DNA of 64,000 nt, taken from the NCBI GenBank assembly GCA_020698575.1, contig CM036255.1, forward strand, positions 3,829,001 to 3,893,000. The letters are read 5' to 3'. This document shows positions 1 through 11,281 of this stretch, piece by piece. The translations under genes were made by a program, and so were the position numbers. Origin of the DNA: Bostrychus sinensis. Lineage: Eukaryota; Chordata; Actinopteri; Gobiiformes; Eleotridae. Under the pieces are notes generated by a model, which worked only from the letters and a program-made list of their open reading frames with translations, searched no databases and was not told the DNA's origin. The stretch's first letter is position 1; each line of letters begins with the position of its first letter.

Positions 1-339
1 TCTGAACAAAAGGCAACAAAGAGGTGGTAATGGTAGTGTAGATCGGCTCTGTTTGGGTTTGGAGCAGACAGTGGGTCTAGGAGAAGAAGAAGAAAAAAAG
101 AGTATCTTCCATTAAAGCAACAGTGTTTATGTCTATCTTTAACAACACAGAATTAGAGAGACAATGCTCAAGCCTAAAGGTGCAGTCTGGCAATTTAACA
201 GATTACATTTCCATTGCATAAACAGTTCCTGTGTGCAGCTTGTCAGTATGTATGGTAGCCCTGCAGGGACATCTCATAAACCAGTGCTACTCAGCAGGTC
301 TGGCTGTGGGAGCAAATTTTATTCTGTATCATTTTATTT
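1..339. other. No recognised feature
   Basis: No coding exon, RNA gene or recognisable repeat is visible here. A short purine-rich run lies near 80-102. The open frames are short and show no domain signal. Confidence 0.4.
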
Positions 340-468
340 GGGGTAGCTCAGTTGGTAGAGACATTCATCCTCTAACCCAAAGGTTGGCAGTTCAATCCCC
401 GTTACCTGCATTGTTTACTGCTGTTCTATTCATGGGCAAGACACTTCACCCACCTTGGATGTATGTGT
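340..468 (+). repeat. tRNA-derived SINE, partial
   Basis: The stretch opens with a tRNA-like A box (TAGCTCAGTTGGTAGAG near 344) and is followed by a B-box-like GTTCAATCCC near 390. It then runs into the SINE body motif GCAAGACACTTCACCCACC seen again at 775-795. The anticodon arm does not fold as a working tRNA, and the body motif continues beyond the tRNA-like part, so this is a SINE head and not a tRNA gene. Confidence 0.7.
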
Positions 469-679
469 AAGTAAGTAAACCACCTTTCTCAGACAACAGT
501 CACAAAGTATAACAACTGTTTTAAAATACATAATAAGGCAAAATGCAATCAGTCAGCCCTATCTAGAAAGCTTGTTTGAAAAAGAATGTTTTTAAGTTGC
601 TTTTCAGAAACATCTACAGAGTCCAGTGAGCACAGGGAAAGTGGAAGTTCGTTCCAGGGTCTGGGTGAAACAGCGTAAA

Positions 680-950
680 AGCTCAGTTGCTCAGTTGGTA
701 GAGACGTTCGCCCACTAACCCAAGCCCTGCTGCTGGCATTGCACTGCATTGCATACTGTTGTTGTGTCCTTTAGCAAGACACTTCACCCACGTTGTCAGT
801 GTGACTGTGTGTTTGTGGTGGCCAGAGGGGCCGTAGGTGCACAATGGCAGCCACGCTTCCACCAGTGTGACTGAGGAGTGAATGAATGATGCACCAAATT
901 GTAAAGCAACAAAAAAAGGAATATACAAGCATTATTATTATTATTATTAT
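680..950 (+). repeat. tRNA-derived SINE ending in (ATT)n
   Basis: An A-box-like GCTCAGTTGGTAGAGACG starts near 690, followed by the shared body (AGCAAGACACTTCACCCACG, then a GTGACTGAGGAGTGAATGAATG segment) and a terminal (ATT)n tract at 934-949. The tail is the expected 3' end of a LINE-mobilised SINE. The same family occurs in reverse at 22.15, 28.34, 44.44 and 52.05 kb. Confidence 0.75.
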
Positions 951-1840
951 GATGATGAGACTCTTTTTACAGAGCCAAAGTTATTATGTACGGTATCTGT
1001 TTCAACATATCCAAGCTGCCTGTGACTTTTGGGTCCCTAACTACTAGAAAACACTGCTATAGAAAAAAACAAAACAAAACAAACAAACAAACAAAAAAAC
1101 TCTGTGAACAGAACCCTCACCATTTATCTGGGCTTGGGACATTGGGAGGCACAAATACTGCGTCTAAAGTTTTTAGCTCCATGGCAGGGAATCAAAGCAA
1201 TGATGTCCCACCACACACAGAGAGAAGTACAGTCTTGTGAGTTTTCAGGATTTGAAACCAAACCCTAGGGGATTTTTATATAAAAAAAAACAAAACAAAA
1301 GAAAAAAAACAAACAAAAAATAAATAAATAAACAAAAAAAAAAAAAAAAAAAAAAAAAAAAACAAACAAACAAACAAAAAAAACACCAGTTTCATCTATT
1401 ACAAGCTGCACAAGTTGGAATACTTGGCCAGTGGAGATTAGCCGTAGCCCCATGTTTGCTTCATTTAAAAAACAGTTCAAAACATGCAACCAACAGCAAC
1501 CAACAGAGTGAGCATTAGGAAAGCACCCTATGCACAACCTAATATTATGGACTTCAGACAATAATATAAATAGCACTTTAGGTTAGATAGACTTAATCCA
1601 ACCCGCTCTGTAATAATGCTTTATCTATCTGTTACATATCATGTATTTGTTACTGTTTGTTCATTGGTGTTTTGTTTTATGTCTGGGACTACGGCTCTAA
1701 ATCTAAATCTGGCGTATTTATGACAATACTGTGTTAACTTATACAATTATTAGAATGTTGTGGTCTTTTGAACACAATTTAAGAAAAAAAAAAAAGCACT
1801 TCCTTAAACTTTTTGTATGATGCCATTTTACATGAAAAAT
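951..1840. repeat. A-rich low-complexity DNA, possible LINE 3' remnant
   Basis: Runs of A and CAAA repeats occupy 1,062-1,100 and 1,276-1,382, the second with an uninterrupted A run near 1,337-1,362. The part from about 1,385 to 1,720 resembles the 3' untranslated end of a fish LINE (GGACTACGG near 1,686, compare GGGACTACG at 20,755), but no reverse transcriptase frame remains. No gene is supported. Confidence 0.35.
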
Positions 1841-2110
1841 GTCTGAGGAATCAGTGGAAACAGAGCTGCTTGCCACTTTTTTTTTTTTTAATGAGAGCAG
1901 ACTGGATGTAGAGGGCTTGTTGACTGGTCAGTGCTTCCTGGAGAGGCGGGGTTTGTGGGGGAAGTGGAATTTTGTGCAACTGAGCATTTTGAGACCTCCG
2001 AAACTACAGGATTACTGAAATAGGTGTGAAGAAAAAAAACACACAACCCCAGGTATGTTATTGATAAGAGAATAACATTATAACATTGAAGAAACTCAGA
2101 AAAGTTGATT
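1841..2110. repeat. Dispersed repeat, second copy at 16,165-16,425
   Basis: The stretch shares GAGGAATCA, then GTGGAAACAGAGCTG, then GAGAGCAGACTGGATGTAGA, then CAACTGAGCATT with 16,175-16,400, in the same order and orientation. It has no coding content. It is an unclassified interspersed repeat recognised only by its two copies here. Confidence 0.6.
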
Positions 2111-2600
2111 TTGCAGAATATATCCCGTTTAAGGACAGTAAACCCACTTCACTATCAGCGTGCCCAAACTGTCTGTGCTTTTAGTGCTTTAATACTACAA
2201 CTTTACTGAAATATTATTACTATGACAACTATAGGCTGGGTTGAGGGCTGGATTGTTGACGTGTCCTTAGGCAAAACAATGAGCCATACTTTGGTGTATG
2301 AATGTGTGTAAATCAGAACAAATCAGAGGCTAAACCTGGAGTAAAACCAGGACTAAAGCAGGTCTTCAGAGCCGAGCCCAGTGCTGAGTGTCACAGCCGC
2401 TCTCGGGCTGGCCTCATTCTCATGCATTTCTCTGTCCTGACATCACACGCTGTGCAGATGAAAACCATCAGGACTCAGCTTGGACCAAACATGACTGAAG
2501 CAATTACAGCTCACAGAGACACTCCACAGCACTGCCAGGAGAGAGCGCGCCAAAGACTGGAACTTAGGCTTTAGGGGCCATCATGTGTATGTTATTGCCA
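2111..2600. other. No gene seen; a few GGACTAAA-type motifs
   Basis: A 90-codon open frame at 2,302-2,574 has no domain and partly reads through GGACTAAAGCAGG-type motifs that belong to the degenerate array seen at 7.3-8.6 kb. I see no exon with credible splice sites. Confidence 0.4.
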
Positions 2601-2604
2601 TGCA

Positions 2605-2705
2605 GGGGCGGCAGTAGCTCAGTAGGTAGAGTCGTTGGCCCACTAAGTAGAAGGTTGGTGGGTCAATCCCCCTTACCAGCACTGCATACTGCTGTTGTGT
2701 CCTTG
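2605..2705 (+). repeat. tRNA-derived SINE head, truncated
   Basis: The A box GTAGCTCAGTAGGTAGAG near 2,613 and B box GGGTCAATCCC near 2,658 are followed by the SINE body GCATACTGCTGTTGTGTCCTT. The copy stops about 100 bp in, so it is truncated relative to the one at 680-950. Confidence 0.65.
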
Positions 2706-2734
2706 TAAACTATTGCTTTAAAACCCTCTGACAC

Positions 2735-3250
2735 CTGTTAAAGAAATACTTGTACTATTAGTATCACAAACAGTATCCTAGACTAAAAAGTGCTATAAAA
2801 ATATAATAGATTAATCTTTTTTTCTACTTACAAAACTTTTAATTTTTTATTCACTGCTCTTCTGATCAGAACTATAAACATTTTATTGATCTTTTAAATA
2901 TTTTCTACTACTGAGGCCACGTATATTTTAAAACTACCCCATATTTTAGTGAGAAAAAACACAAAATCTTAAATATTTTCCCAAAATAAAGTGCAAAGTG
3001 GATTATTTTTGGTTGATTTTGAATTGAATTATGCTGCATTATTGTATTTTGAGCAGTGCCCATTTCTATATCAAAAATCCCACTTGTATCATTATTGTCA
3101 AAAACAGTCCCCAGCCCAAAAAGTGCTATAAAAAATGTAATGAATAAATATATTTTTCCACTTTCAAATGTTCATATCGTTTATGTACTTCTCCTCCAGC
3201 CAGAACTATGTACATTTTGTTGATGCTTTTAATATTATTTCAAATTTTGG
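2735..3250. repeat. Diverged tandem duplication, about 340-bp spacing
   Basis: The segment near 2,765-2,910 (CAGTATCCTAGACTAAAAAGTGC, then TATAAACATTTTATTGATC) recurs diverged at 3,100-3,235 (CAGTCCCCAGCCCAAAAAGTGC, then TATGTACATTTTGTTGATG). The two segments are direct and adjacent with many substitutions, so the duplication is old. It contains no gene. Confidence 0.5.
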
Positions 3251-4400
3251 GGCAAAAAGTGTGTTACCATGTAAACAAGACATTTTGGGGGCTGTGTGAG
3301 TGTATGAGTTAAGGCTGAATTTTCTTTTATGTACACAAAATTAAAGTAAGACAATCAAAACAGTCTCAAACACATTTACACCAGTTCTCTGACTCAGACT
3401 AAAACTCCCATATAAACATGTTGGGAGGCTTAAAACATGTAAATCAATGAAAAATGTCAAATTATTACATTTTCAACCCAGAACTCAGATTAAGATGGTA
3501 TTTATAGGTATCACATTGTATTATGTCTAAACTGAAGAAGGACCAAAAAGAGACGTGATAATGGAAGTCAATGGGACATTTTTGGTCCTTAATGGCAGCG
3601 GCCCCTAATCCTTTAATTATATCATTATGATTTATGTCAGTACAAACCAGACTGTTTTAATATCAACACCTGGCTGAGAGACTTCATGGACTTGTTATCA
3701 ATGGAAAGTGTAACCATATTTCTTAGTGACCACTGCACTAAACAGAAATAACATGGTCCGACATAAAGGAGCAATTAAGAAGAAAAGTGATAAATTAACT
3801 GAATAATATAAATTGAACTTAAAAGGTATTAAAATGCGTGAATACATTGTGAATACATGCTATTTTTGGAATTTTTTTGTTTTTGTCTTTACTAAAAAAG
3901 CATAATATATAGCTATGAGTATTACAATAAATGATTATTTGAATAATAAATGGTAACAATAGAAATTAAATAATAATGTAAACATTATGAAAGTATTTTT
4001 TTTTCATTGTGGTTGTTGTGCATTCATGTGGGTGTATATGGTATATATGTGTGTATGTTCTATATGTTGTCTTGTTCATGCTGTAAAGTATTTTGTGTAA
4101 TGGTTTGTAGCATATTGTGCTTGTTATTCGTTGTCCTGTCTCTTGTCTGCAAATGAAAATGAAAATTATAAAAAAAAACAGAAAAAAAAAAAAAGGAATG
4201 GTAAAAAGGCAGGGGATACTACACAGACCATGATTCTTTGTTCTGCTTCAGACAAAACTATTGCTATAGACCCCTTCAGGAGTGACGTACTTAAAAAAGT
4301 TGTGAACGCAGCCTGGTACTGAGACTAATAAAAATAAATAAATGGTTGTTGTTTATGTATTTATTAAAAATTAATCTGAATTGATATGACCCAGATCTGA
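3251..4400. other. AT-rich DNA without recognised genes
   Basis: This is long AT-rich noncoding sequence with a TG-rich stretch at 4,010-4,060 and an A-rich run near 4,170-4,195. No coding or RNA signal is seen. Confidence 0.4.
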
Positions 4401-4404
4401 GTCA

Positions 4405-4670
4405 GTTCAAGGCCACCCCTCGCTTCCCTGCACTGGCTTCCTGTTCAATTCAGAATTGATTTTAAGATTTTATTTTGTTTTTAAAGCTTTGACTGGACTG
4501 GCCCAACAGTACATCACAGAAATCATCCAAAGTACACACCAGCGCGTTCACTGAGGTCCAAGGGCCAGCTCCAGCTCGTGGTTCCTAAGACCAGACATAA
4601 AAACAGGGGGGGACTGGGCCTTCTCTGTGGTTGGCCCCAGACTTTTCTTTCTATTGTAGAGATGTTTCCC
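4405..4670 (+). pseudogene. LINE reverse transcriptase C-terminal remnant
   Basis: Translation gives the LHWLPVQFRIDFKIL block, followed after frame disruptions by parts resembling the usual GLAPxY, LRS and VP blocks. This order is typical of the extreme C-terminus of fish L2/Rex-type non-LTR retrotransposon ORF2. The reading frame is broken by stops and indels and no catalytic region is present, so it is a 5'-truncated dead copy. The clade is uncertain. Confidence 0.6.
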
Positions 4671-5380
4671 TTTCAGATGGAAGGGGTGTGGTTATTGGTT
4701 AACAACAGATTGAGTAACCACTTCTAAGTTAACTATAACCATAAGACATTCTGGTTATCGATTTGGTTCCACCTGTGTGGGGAGTAAACAGCTGTGCAAA
4801 CACGTTTTTAACATCCTTGAATATGTTGCATGTTTGAAAATATCTGTATTAAGTTTGTATTGTAAGTAAGAAATGATCTGTACATTTGTTCTGTCCAGTT
4901 CTTTCCAGTAATGGTGGGGCATATGGACAATACTGGGAGCCTGAATGCACGCTCCAAAATAGCAATTCAGGTTTACAGATAAATTAAATATAATAAATAT
5001 CATATAACGTTCAAATCTTCCAAAGGTTTGAATCATTGTTCTAATTTTATTCTGTGTTTCAGACGCAAAAGCATAAATATGTCAATTGGCAGTGTGACAG
5101 AGTAACGAGACTTTACCTCAGCAGTGACACACACATCATGTTCATGTTTAACCACTGCAATAATAATAACCCTGATAAATGCCCACCACACTGTGCCTAA
5201 TAGAAATAATGGGTAAAAAAAATAATAATAAAGGTAGATCTCCTGGCATTGATGACTTTAAAAGTAGGTCATGAGCCAAAAAAGGTTGAGCACCTCTGGT
5301 CTAGGACAATGTAAAATGGGACTGGGTGTTATGGTGTTGTTGGCTTTTCTTTTTGATACTATTAGGATTGTTCATTTTGG
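4671..5380. other. No recognised gene
   Basis: Mixed sequence without splice-flanked coding exons. The 93-codon minus-strand frame at 4,755-5,036 has no recognisable domain or composition. Confidence 0.35.
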
Positions 5381-5382
5381 GT

Positions 5383-5760
5383 GTAAGCATCAAAGAGGAC
5401 GATGATTCAGAAGTATAATCAAGTCAGAAGGTTTATTTTAGTATCACACAGGTAAGGTAACAACAGCTGTGCCCCGCTGAAAGGGAGAGGGTGAACAAGC
5501 CGTCCAAAAAAGGAGTGATCACAATTTTTATACTATGTATGACAATGTATGACGATTTCTGCATATCATTATCTTGTTTTCTTCAAGAAACTCCTGTGCC
5601 TCGACCAGGCCAGAGTTCTCATTTCTGCAGTGTGTAATCTTCAGGAGCGTCCCACGCAACGGCAGGGAGCCCCCACCTGTAACCTTGAGTTTCCTAACTT
5701 TGTAACCAGCTCATTATTGTGCACTTTTGCAAATGCACAATGTTCCTAATCGCAGAGTGA
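5383..5760 (-). mobile_element. Possible solo LTR, minus strand
   Basis: Read on the minus strand, an AATAAA polyadenylation signal lies near 5,430 and is followed by a short U5-like segment that ends in GATGCTTACA, a CA terminus as expected for an LTR. The upstream end of the LTR is not defined and no target duplication was found. There is no internal coding region, so this would be a solo or truncated LTR. Confidence 0.35.
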
Positions 5761-6690
5761 CCTTTAGAGTGAAAGGAGAAAAACATCCTTTAGAATCAAA
5801 ATATTCTTACTAATACTGAAGCGTTTATTAACCTTAGCAGTAGTACATCAAAATATAAGTTCAGTGGTAATACGCAAAGCTATATGTAGAAATATTCAAC
5901 AATACATTAGTCTATGTATTGTTATATTTAGTTTAGTTATGTGATTTCTTATTGCACACTCAGGTAATTTAGTGACCACCTATCTGCAGTTAATCACATC
6001 TTCACAGGCTCTGGGTGGTGAGTTAGAGTATCACCGAAGGCCTGGTGAGGAACAAAAAGTCACCTCCTTTTTGGAGGTAGTATACAGATAAAATTTCTCA
6101 TAATCATTTCAGCATAATTGTCCGTTACTTGTTTACCTGGTAATGTGACCCCAAATTAAATAATCCCCTTTTTCAGGTGATAACTATGTTGCTACTTTGA
6201 CAAAGCTAATGATCCGGTAAAGATCTGTAGAAATGCTAGCACTTCAAGGCTACCCCAAGAAGCTCAGTAGTATGTAGTTTTGATTCTTAGACTTTCTGCA
6301 CAGTTGCAGGTAGGAGTTGAATTTGAAGCCAATACACAGATGCAAGAGGCTACGACATCTTCTGATTATCAGTTGGACCTCCCTAAAGCTAATTTACTAG
6401 CTTAATTTACTGATTTAATTTATAACCCTGAGCTGTTTTGTCTTTGTTTATCTACTGGCCCATTTCAGGGTCTGTTATATGATGTGGTCCAGCTGGCACA
6501 TGGACACTGTCTGGACAGTTTACATGAGAGCACAGAGGGAGGTGACCTACTGCACTCTCAAACCAAACACCTCAGGACACATTCAGAAGTCTGCACTTTC
6601 CTGGAATGAGAACGCCTTCCCTCAACAAAAAGTCAAACAATATGACATATTCTAAATATGTCCATAAGGGAAGTATTGTTGTGTAATACT
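5761..6690. other. No recognised gene
   Basis: I find no exon, RNA gene or repeat that I can name here. Confidence 0.35.
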
Positions 6691-6692
6691 GT

Positions 6693-7229
6693 AGCTGTGT
6701 CCCAATTCAACGGCTGCAGCCTTCATCGGCTACATTTGAAGGCTGATTACGTCACAGTCGGCGCGACAGGGGTGTCCCAATTCGAAGGCTACTTCAAATG
6801 CAGCCGATGAATGCGGCCTTCCTTTCCCGCTGAACGAAGGCTGCATCGGGTGCATCCTTCGCGGCCCAACATATCCCATGATTCACTGCGCGCTGCTTGT
6901 CTGACGTTCGAAGATGGCAGAGGCGGAGAGAGCTGCTCAAACTCCTCCAGGAGTAAATTAACCAAAATAAAAAAATAAATAAGTGTAATTTCTGGCTCCT
7001 TTTCTGCTTATGTGACCAATGAATAAAGTGAATTAGCGAGCAGCTGCGGTCCTGGTTGCTAGGCGACAGCGGCGCAAACGTGAGAGGAGGAGCAGCTGTT
7101 GACGTACGCTTCGTGGACCAGACCGTCCCATTTTGGCTCGGCCTTTGCAGTCCATGAAAGCCACAAGAAGGAGTTGCCTCCGTGGACCGCGACCTTCAAA
7201 GGCTGTAGCCGTTGAATTGGGACACAGCT
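6693..7229. mobile_element. Nonautonomous inverted-repeat transposon (MITE)
   Basis: The element begins AGCTGTGTCCCAATTCAACG and ends with its near-perfect reverse complement at about 7,210-7,229. The next inner blocks (GCTGCAGCC and GGCTGTAGCC) also pair. TGT occurs just outside both ends and is a candidate 3-bp target duplication, the size made by PIF/Harbinger-type transposases. There is no transposase, so it is nonautonomous. The superfamily is inferred only from the duplication size. Confidence 0.75.
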
Positions 7230-7329
7230 TGTGTGTCTGAGTGTTCTGGGGGAGTGGTTTAGAGCAGAGGTTCTCACCACCTCAGGAAATATTAGGGACT
7301 AAAATGATCCTACATCAGCACTATCCCAG

Positions 7330-7594
7330 CTCTAAACCACATCTTAGGTAGGATTAAACTAGAACTAAATCAGGTCTAAACCAGACCTAAACCAGGTCTA
7401 ATCCAAGTCTTAACTGTGCCTAAACCAGGTCTTAAACCAGGAATAAACAAAGACTTAACCAGGTCTAAATCAGAACTAAATCAAATATAAACAAGGCCTA
7501 AACCAGGTCTAAACAAGGACTCAGTGAGCTCTAAACCAGGATTAGACCAAGACTAAACCAGATCAAAAAACAGCCTGAACCAGGACTAAACCAA
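7330..7594. repeat. Degenerate array of 11-12 bp GGACTAAACCA-like units
   Basis: The stretch is built of variants of CAGGACTAAAC and CAGGTCTAAACC repeated over about 260 bp. The same array continues after the element inserted at 7,595-8,335, and recurs at 14.15-14.30, 14.87-15.34 (opposite strand), 43.1-43.56 and 44.87-44.99 kb. Confidence 0.8.
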
Positions 7595-8335
7595 GGGTGT
7601 ATTTACCTGCCTTGTTTGGTCCGGTTAAAGTGGACCAGAATTTGTTTTAACCACGTTAGTCCGGACCGAGTGTGCAGGTGTGAATGCACTCATGCAAGCT
7701 CTGTTCTGGACCAAACAAACTCTGGTATGGTTCACCCATGGTGTGAATATAAACTAGCCTCGATCGGTCCACCTTCAAATGTCATCAGCCTTTTTGGAGA
7801 TAACAAGCTACCGTAAGCACGAATTAAAGAAAATAAACAGCTGTGGAAGTCGTGTTAAAAGCCATGAGCTGTAGACAAACCTGGAGCAATGAGGATACAG
7901 TGCCTCCATAATATTTTCACTTAATAGCCTACCTGTTCTGTCGTCTGCTGAGCACTGCTGCTGCTGTCTGCTGTGGGTTAGGGCACAGAGCGCGCCTTCT
8001 CACCTGCAGCTGGCTTACAGCCCGCCTTCACTGTTGCAAAATAACTAGTAAGACACAGCAAAACTGACTTCAAATTAACTGCTCTTGACATTCAAAATGT
8101 CTAAATGGACTCCATGATTGTTTTTCTCTGCATCCACATCTTTGCTTTGCCCTGCCCCTGTAATTTCTGGCCAATGTGTGCACTGATCTTCACACACATC
8201 CTTATGTTTACAAATTTTAGTCCACTTGCAAAAAATGTAATGAAAATATGATCCCAACCAAACGAAAAAATAAAGTCTGCACTCAATCCGTACCAAAAAG
8301 GCCGACCAATAGACTTTCCTGGTGTGAATACACCC
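7595..8335. mobile_element. hAT-like nonautonomous element inserted in the array
   Basis: The terminal inverted repeats are GGGTGTATTTAC at the left and GTGAATACACCC at the right, and the inner TTTGGTCCG-type blocks also pair loosely. The flanks TAAACCAA (left) and TAAACCAG (right) form a 7-of-8 match, fitting the 8-bp duplication of hAT transposons. Because the insertion lies inside a TAAACCA-rich array, that match could be partly accidental. The 741-bp element has no transposase. Confidence 0.7.
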
Positions 8336-8580
8336 TAAACCAGGACTAAACAAGGCCTAAACTAGGACAAAAACAGGTCTAAACTAGAACTAAACCAGGA
8401 CAAAAACTGGACTAAACCAGGACTAAGCAGCAGTCCACACTACTAGATTAAACTCTACATTAAAATAAATCAGGACTTGAACTGCTGAAGACTCCTGAGT
8501 ACCACCAGAAGAACCCTGTGCCCCACTAGTGGAACCTGTCCCGCAGTTTGAGCACCCCTGGTTTAGCCCTGGTTTAGACC
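8336..8580. repeat. GGACTAAACCA-like array, continuation
   Basis: These are further degenerate units such as CAGGACTAAACAAGG and ACTAGAACTAAACCAGG, continuing the array interrupted at 7,595. Confidence 0.75.
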
Positions 8581-9180
8581 GAATAAAGAGCTAGAGCACT
8601 GCACAAAGGAAGGCAACAGGAGATGAGTGTGTTAGTGTGTGCAGCTGCTGGGATCATCAGGCAGAGCTATCCCCTTACACCAACAAAGCACAGAACCCCT
8701 CCACCTGGTTCCCATTGCAGAGGGGCTGGGGTACAGTAGGGGTCAACTTAAACAAGACGTCCTGTAAGTCCTAATGGAAACACTATTATAAACAAGAGAG
8801 GTGAAAGAGGCTACAAGCCGCCAATCTCACATACCACTCCAATCTTGCCTTACGCACAATCAACTGGTGATAAATCCCAATAAAAACATATATGGAACGA
8901 TTTAAAAAGGGTTCATTTGAAAGAACCCCTTTTAAATCAACCCTTTTTTTTCAAAATCTTTAAATATAGAACCCCTGAGGGTTCAATCAAATTTCATTTT
9001 ATTTTTACATTTTAAATTATTATTATATAAATCTGTTATTTAAACATTTGATGAAAGATAAAACACAGCTTTAAAGAGTTTTACATTTTATTTGATCAAA
9101 CATTTGCAACAGCCAAGTATTCGCAGGATCTGATGTTGCTGTTTGGTGAAGTTCAGTCCGGTTGTTCCTCAGCAGTGTCC
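8581..9180. other. No gene; short complementary GGGTTC/GAACCC segments
   Basis: Around 8,908-8,980 short segments built on GGGTTCA and GAACCCC could pair as a stem and resemble the AAGGGTTC-type ends of a common fish MITE (compare 10,678-10,820). No complete element and no gene could be delimited. Confidence 0.3.
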
Positions 9181-9190
9181 TCCTGTTCAC

Positions 9191-9820
9191 TACAGCCTCT
9201 GTCCTCTCAGACTGTGGACTACAGCCCCTGTCCTCTCAGACTGTGGACTACAGCCCCTGTCTTCTCAGACTGTCCTCTGTCCTCTCAGACTGTCCTCTGT
9301 CCTCTCAGACTGTCCTCTGTCCTCTCAGACTGTGGACTACAGCCTCTGTCCTCTCTGACTGTCCTCTGTCCTCTCAGACTGTGGACTACAGCCCCTGTCT
9401 TCTCAGACTGTCCTCTGTCCTCTCAGACTGTCCTCTGTCCTCTCAGACTGTCCTCTGTCCTCTCAGACTGTGGACTACAGCCCCTGTCCTCTCAGACTGT
9501 CCTCTGTCCTCTCAGACTGTCCTCTGTCCTCTCAGACTTTGGACTACAGCCTCTGTCCTCTCAGACTGTCCTCTGTCCTCTCAGACTGTCCTCTGTCCTC
9601 TCAGACTGTCCTCTGTCCTCTCTGACTTTGGACTACAGCCTCTGTCCTCTCAGACTGTCCTCTGTCCTCTCAGACTGTGGACTACAGCCTCTGTCCTCTC
9701 AGACTGTCCTCTGTCCTCTCTGACTTTGGACTACAGCCTCTGTCCTCTCTGAGTGTCCTCTCAGACTGTCCTCTGTCCTCTCAGACTGTCCTCTGTCCTC
9801 TCAGACTGTGGACTACAGGT
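9191..9820. repeat. Minisatellite with 20-bp unit and 29-bp variant
   Basis: About 630 bp consist of a 20-bp unit (TCCTCTGTCCTCTCAGACTG) interspersed with a 29-bp form that adds TGGACTACAGCC or a close variant. Two overlapping frames stay open for 196 codons only because the repeat lacks stops. The translation is a low-complexity Ser/Leu/Cys repeat in every frame, so it is not a gene. Confidence 0.9.
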
Positions 9821-10670
9821 ACAGTCCATTATAGTGTACATCCCTGTAACATAAAAATAATGTTAAATCAAACATTTTTAAATAAATAGTATAAACTATG
9901 TAAAATTTAAACACACACCTGATATTAGGAATACAGAGGATCCTAATAGAAGATGATGGCTGTGTACATTTCCAGGCCTGAAATCTACAAAACAATAATG
10001 CAGAGTTAAATATAAATACAACAGAGACAGAGTAAATTCCTGTAGAATATAAACATGTACCATGTTAGTGACAGGAGCCTCCTGTGACGTCCACACATGA
10101 TGTCTGAGGACATGAGGACCTGCTGTCCTCTGGAGTCTTCAGTGAGGTCCAAAGCTTCATAAGTTTAGCAGCCCATCATCTGGAATGAAAGAGAAACAAA
10201 AGGCTTAATGTTTCCATGTAGGCTAATACTGTAGCATGATGCACATCTGTATTACTGCACATCTGTATCACTGCACATCTGTATCACTGCACAGATACTG
10301 TTACCTTACCTTGGGTTTGAAGGGACTCAATATTAAAAGTTATCTGTAAAAGAGATACATACTGTATGTTATTAATGCTTAAACTGCATTGTCATTTGAA
10401 GTAAATACTATTTGTAGAATCATATAGTTACATAGCTAACAGACCTAAGCTAGCAGTTGGATAGGAATGTTGAAAAAAATATTTTTTTATATTTTTGCAC
10501 TTACAAGGGATACATTATATTATACTTCTAGTAATTTGTCATTAACAATAATAAAATATTTGACTAAAATAAACAAAAGATTTTAAAAATAAGTTTAAAA
10601 GACTCACCTTTTGCTGTAACATTAACTGTTGGCTACAGTTAATCTGAGCTGCAGTTGGCGGTTGGCTCTT
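9821..10670. other. AT-rich DNA with a short 16-bp tandem repeat
   Basis: Three copies of a 16-bp unit (ACTGCACATCTGTATC-like) lie near 10,243-10,290. Otherwise no gene or named repeat is visible. Confidence 0.45.
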
Positions 10671-10674
10671 GTTA

Positions 10675-10832
10675 TAATAAAGAACCCTTTGGAAAAATGG
10701 TTCTACATTTCTCATTTTTAGAACCATTTTTCAGAAAGGGTTTGATGGCTGCAGTAATAGAACCTTTTGAAACATATAGAGCCCTTTTTTGGCCCCAAAG
10801 AACCTTTTGTTTTAAGAGTGTACACTCAGACT
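10675..10832. mobile_element. MITE end with AAGAACC and AAGAGTGTA motifs
   Basis: Blocks of AAGAACCCTTT, GAACCATTTTTC and AAGAACCTTTTG end in TTTTAAGAGTGTACACTC. This arrangement is typical of one terminus of an abundant fish nonautonomous DNA transposon. The partner terminus was not located with certainty. Confidence 0.4.
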
Positions 10833-11235
10833 GTTCAGACCAGGACCTCTGACAATAATTTGTTTACACTTTTATCAAAAGCAGCCTCATCAAAGCTATA
10901 GCTGAGAAAACACAAAGTTTCCTGACATCTCATGCTGTTTGATATAGGCCCTAACAAAAACTATTTTAAAATGCAATTTTTGTTCCTCAGGATTGTTATA
11001 TCAAAGCTGCCATCCAGAGCTTTTGATGATGGTCTGGTCCTGTTCTAAGGTGTATAGTAGGTGATATGTCATAGTTTGCTGTAGTCCTTCCCCTGAGCTC
11101 TGCGCTGGAAGAGCAGCAGATTGGAAGTTTAAGCGAGCGCTGCTCGTCTTGAATCAATACATTTGGAGTCTGGTCTGAGCCCCGCCCCCTCCTCCTGCGT
11201 CACACTTACGCATGCACTCAGACCGGGACATTCAA
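10833..11235. other. No gene seen; GC-rich stretch at 11,175-11,235
   Basis: A locally GC-rich segment with a CCCCGCCCCC GC-box-like motif near 11,180 precedes a short ATG-bearing stretch. No other feature is recognised. Confidence 0.3.
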
Positions 11236-11281
11236 GATGGACGCTTACAGTAACAGAGCAATGAGACAATGGACTTACTCA
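11236..11281 (+). other. Possible short first exon (weak)
   Basis: An ATG in strong context (AAGATGG) opens 15 codons, and a splice-donor-like CAG/GTATTT follows at about 11,282. A GC-box-like motif lies about 60 bp upstream. No downstream exon could be matched, and fish transposons can carry similar promoter-proximal exons. I do not recognise the peptide. It is recorded only as a candidate. Confidence 0.15.

Noticed and set aside
340..420. Possible tRNA gene
   Set aside because: The A and B boxes are present but no full cloverleaf forms and the sequence continues into a SINE body; the copies at 690 and 2,613 behave the same way.
1265..1576. Minus-strand frame of 103 codons rich in Phe
   Set aside because: Half of it is an A-rich run read in reverse; no domain.
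9133..9752. Two 196-codon open frames
   Set aside because: They lie entirely in the 20/29-bp minisatellite and give the same kind of low-complexity repeat in more than one frame.
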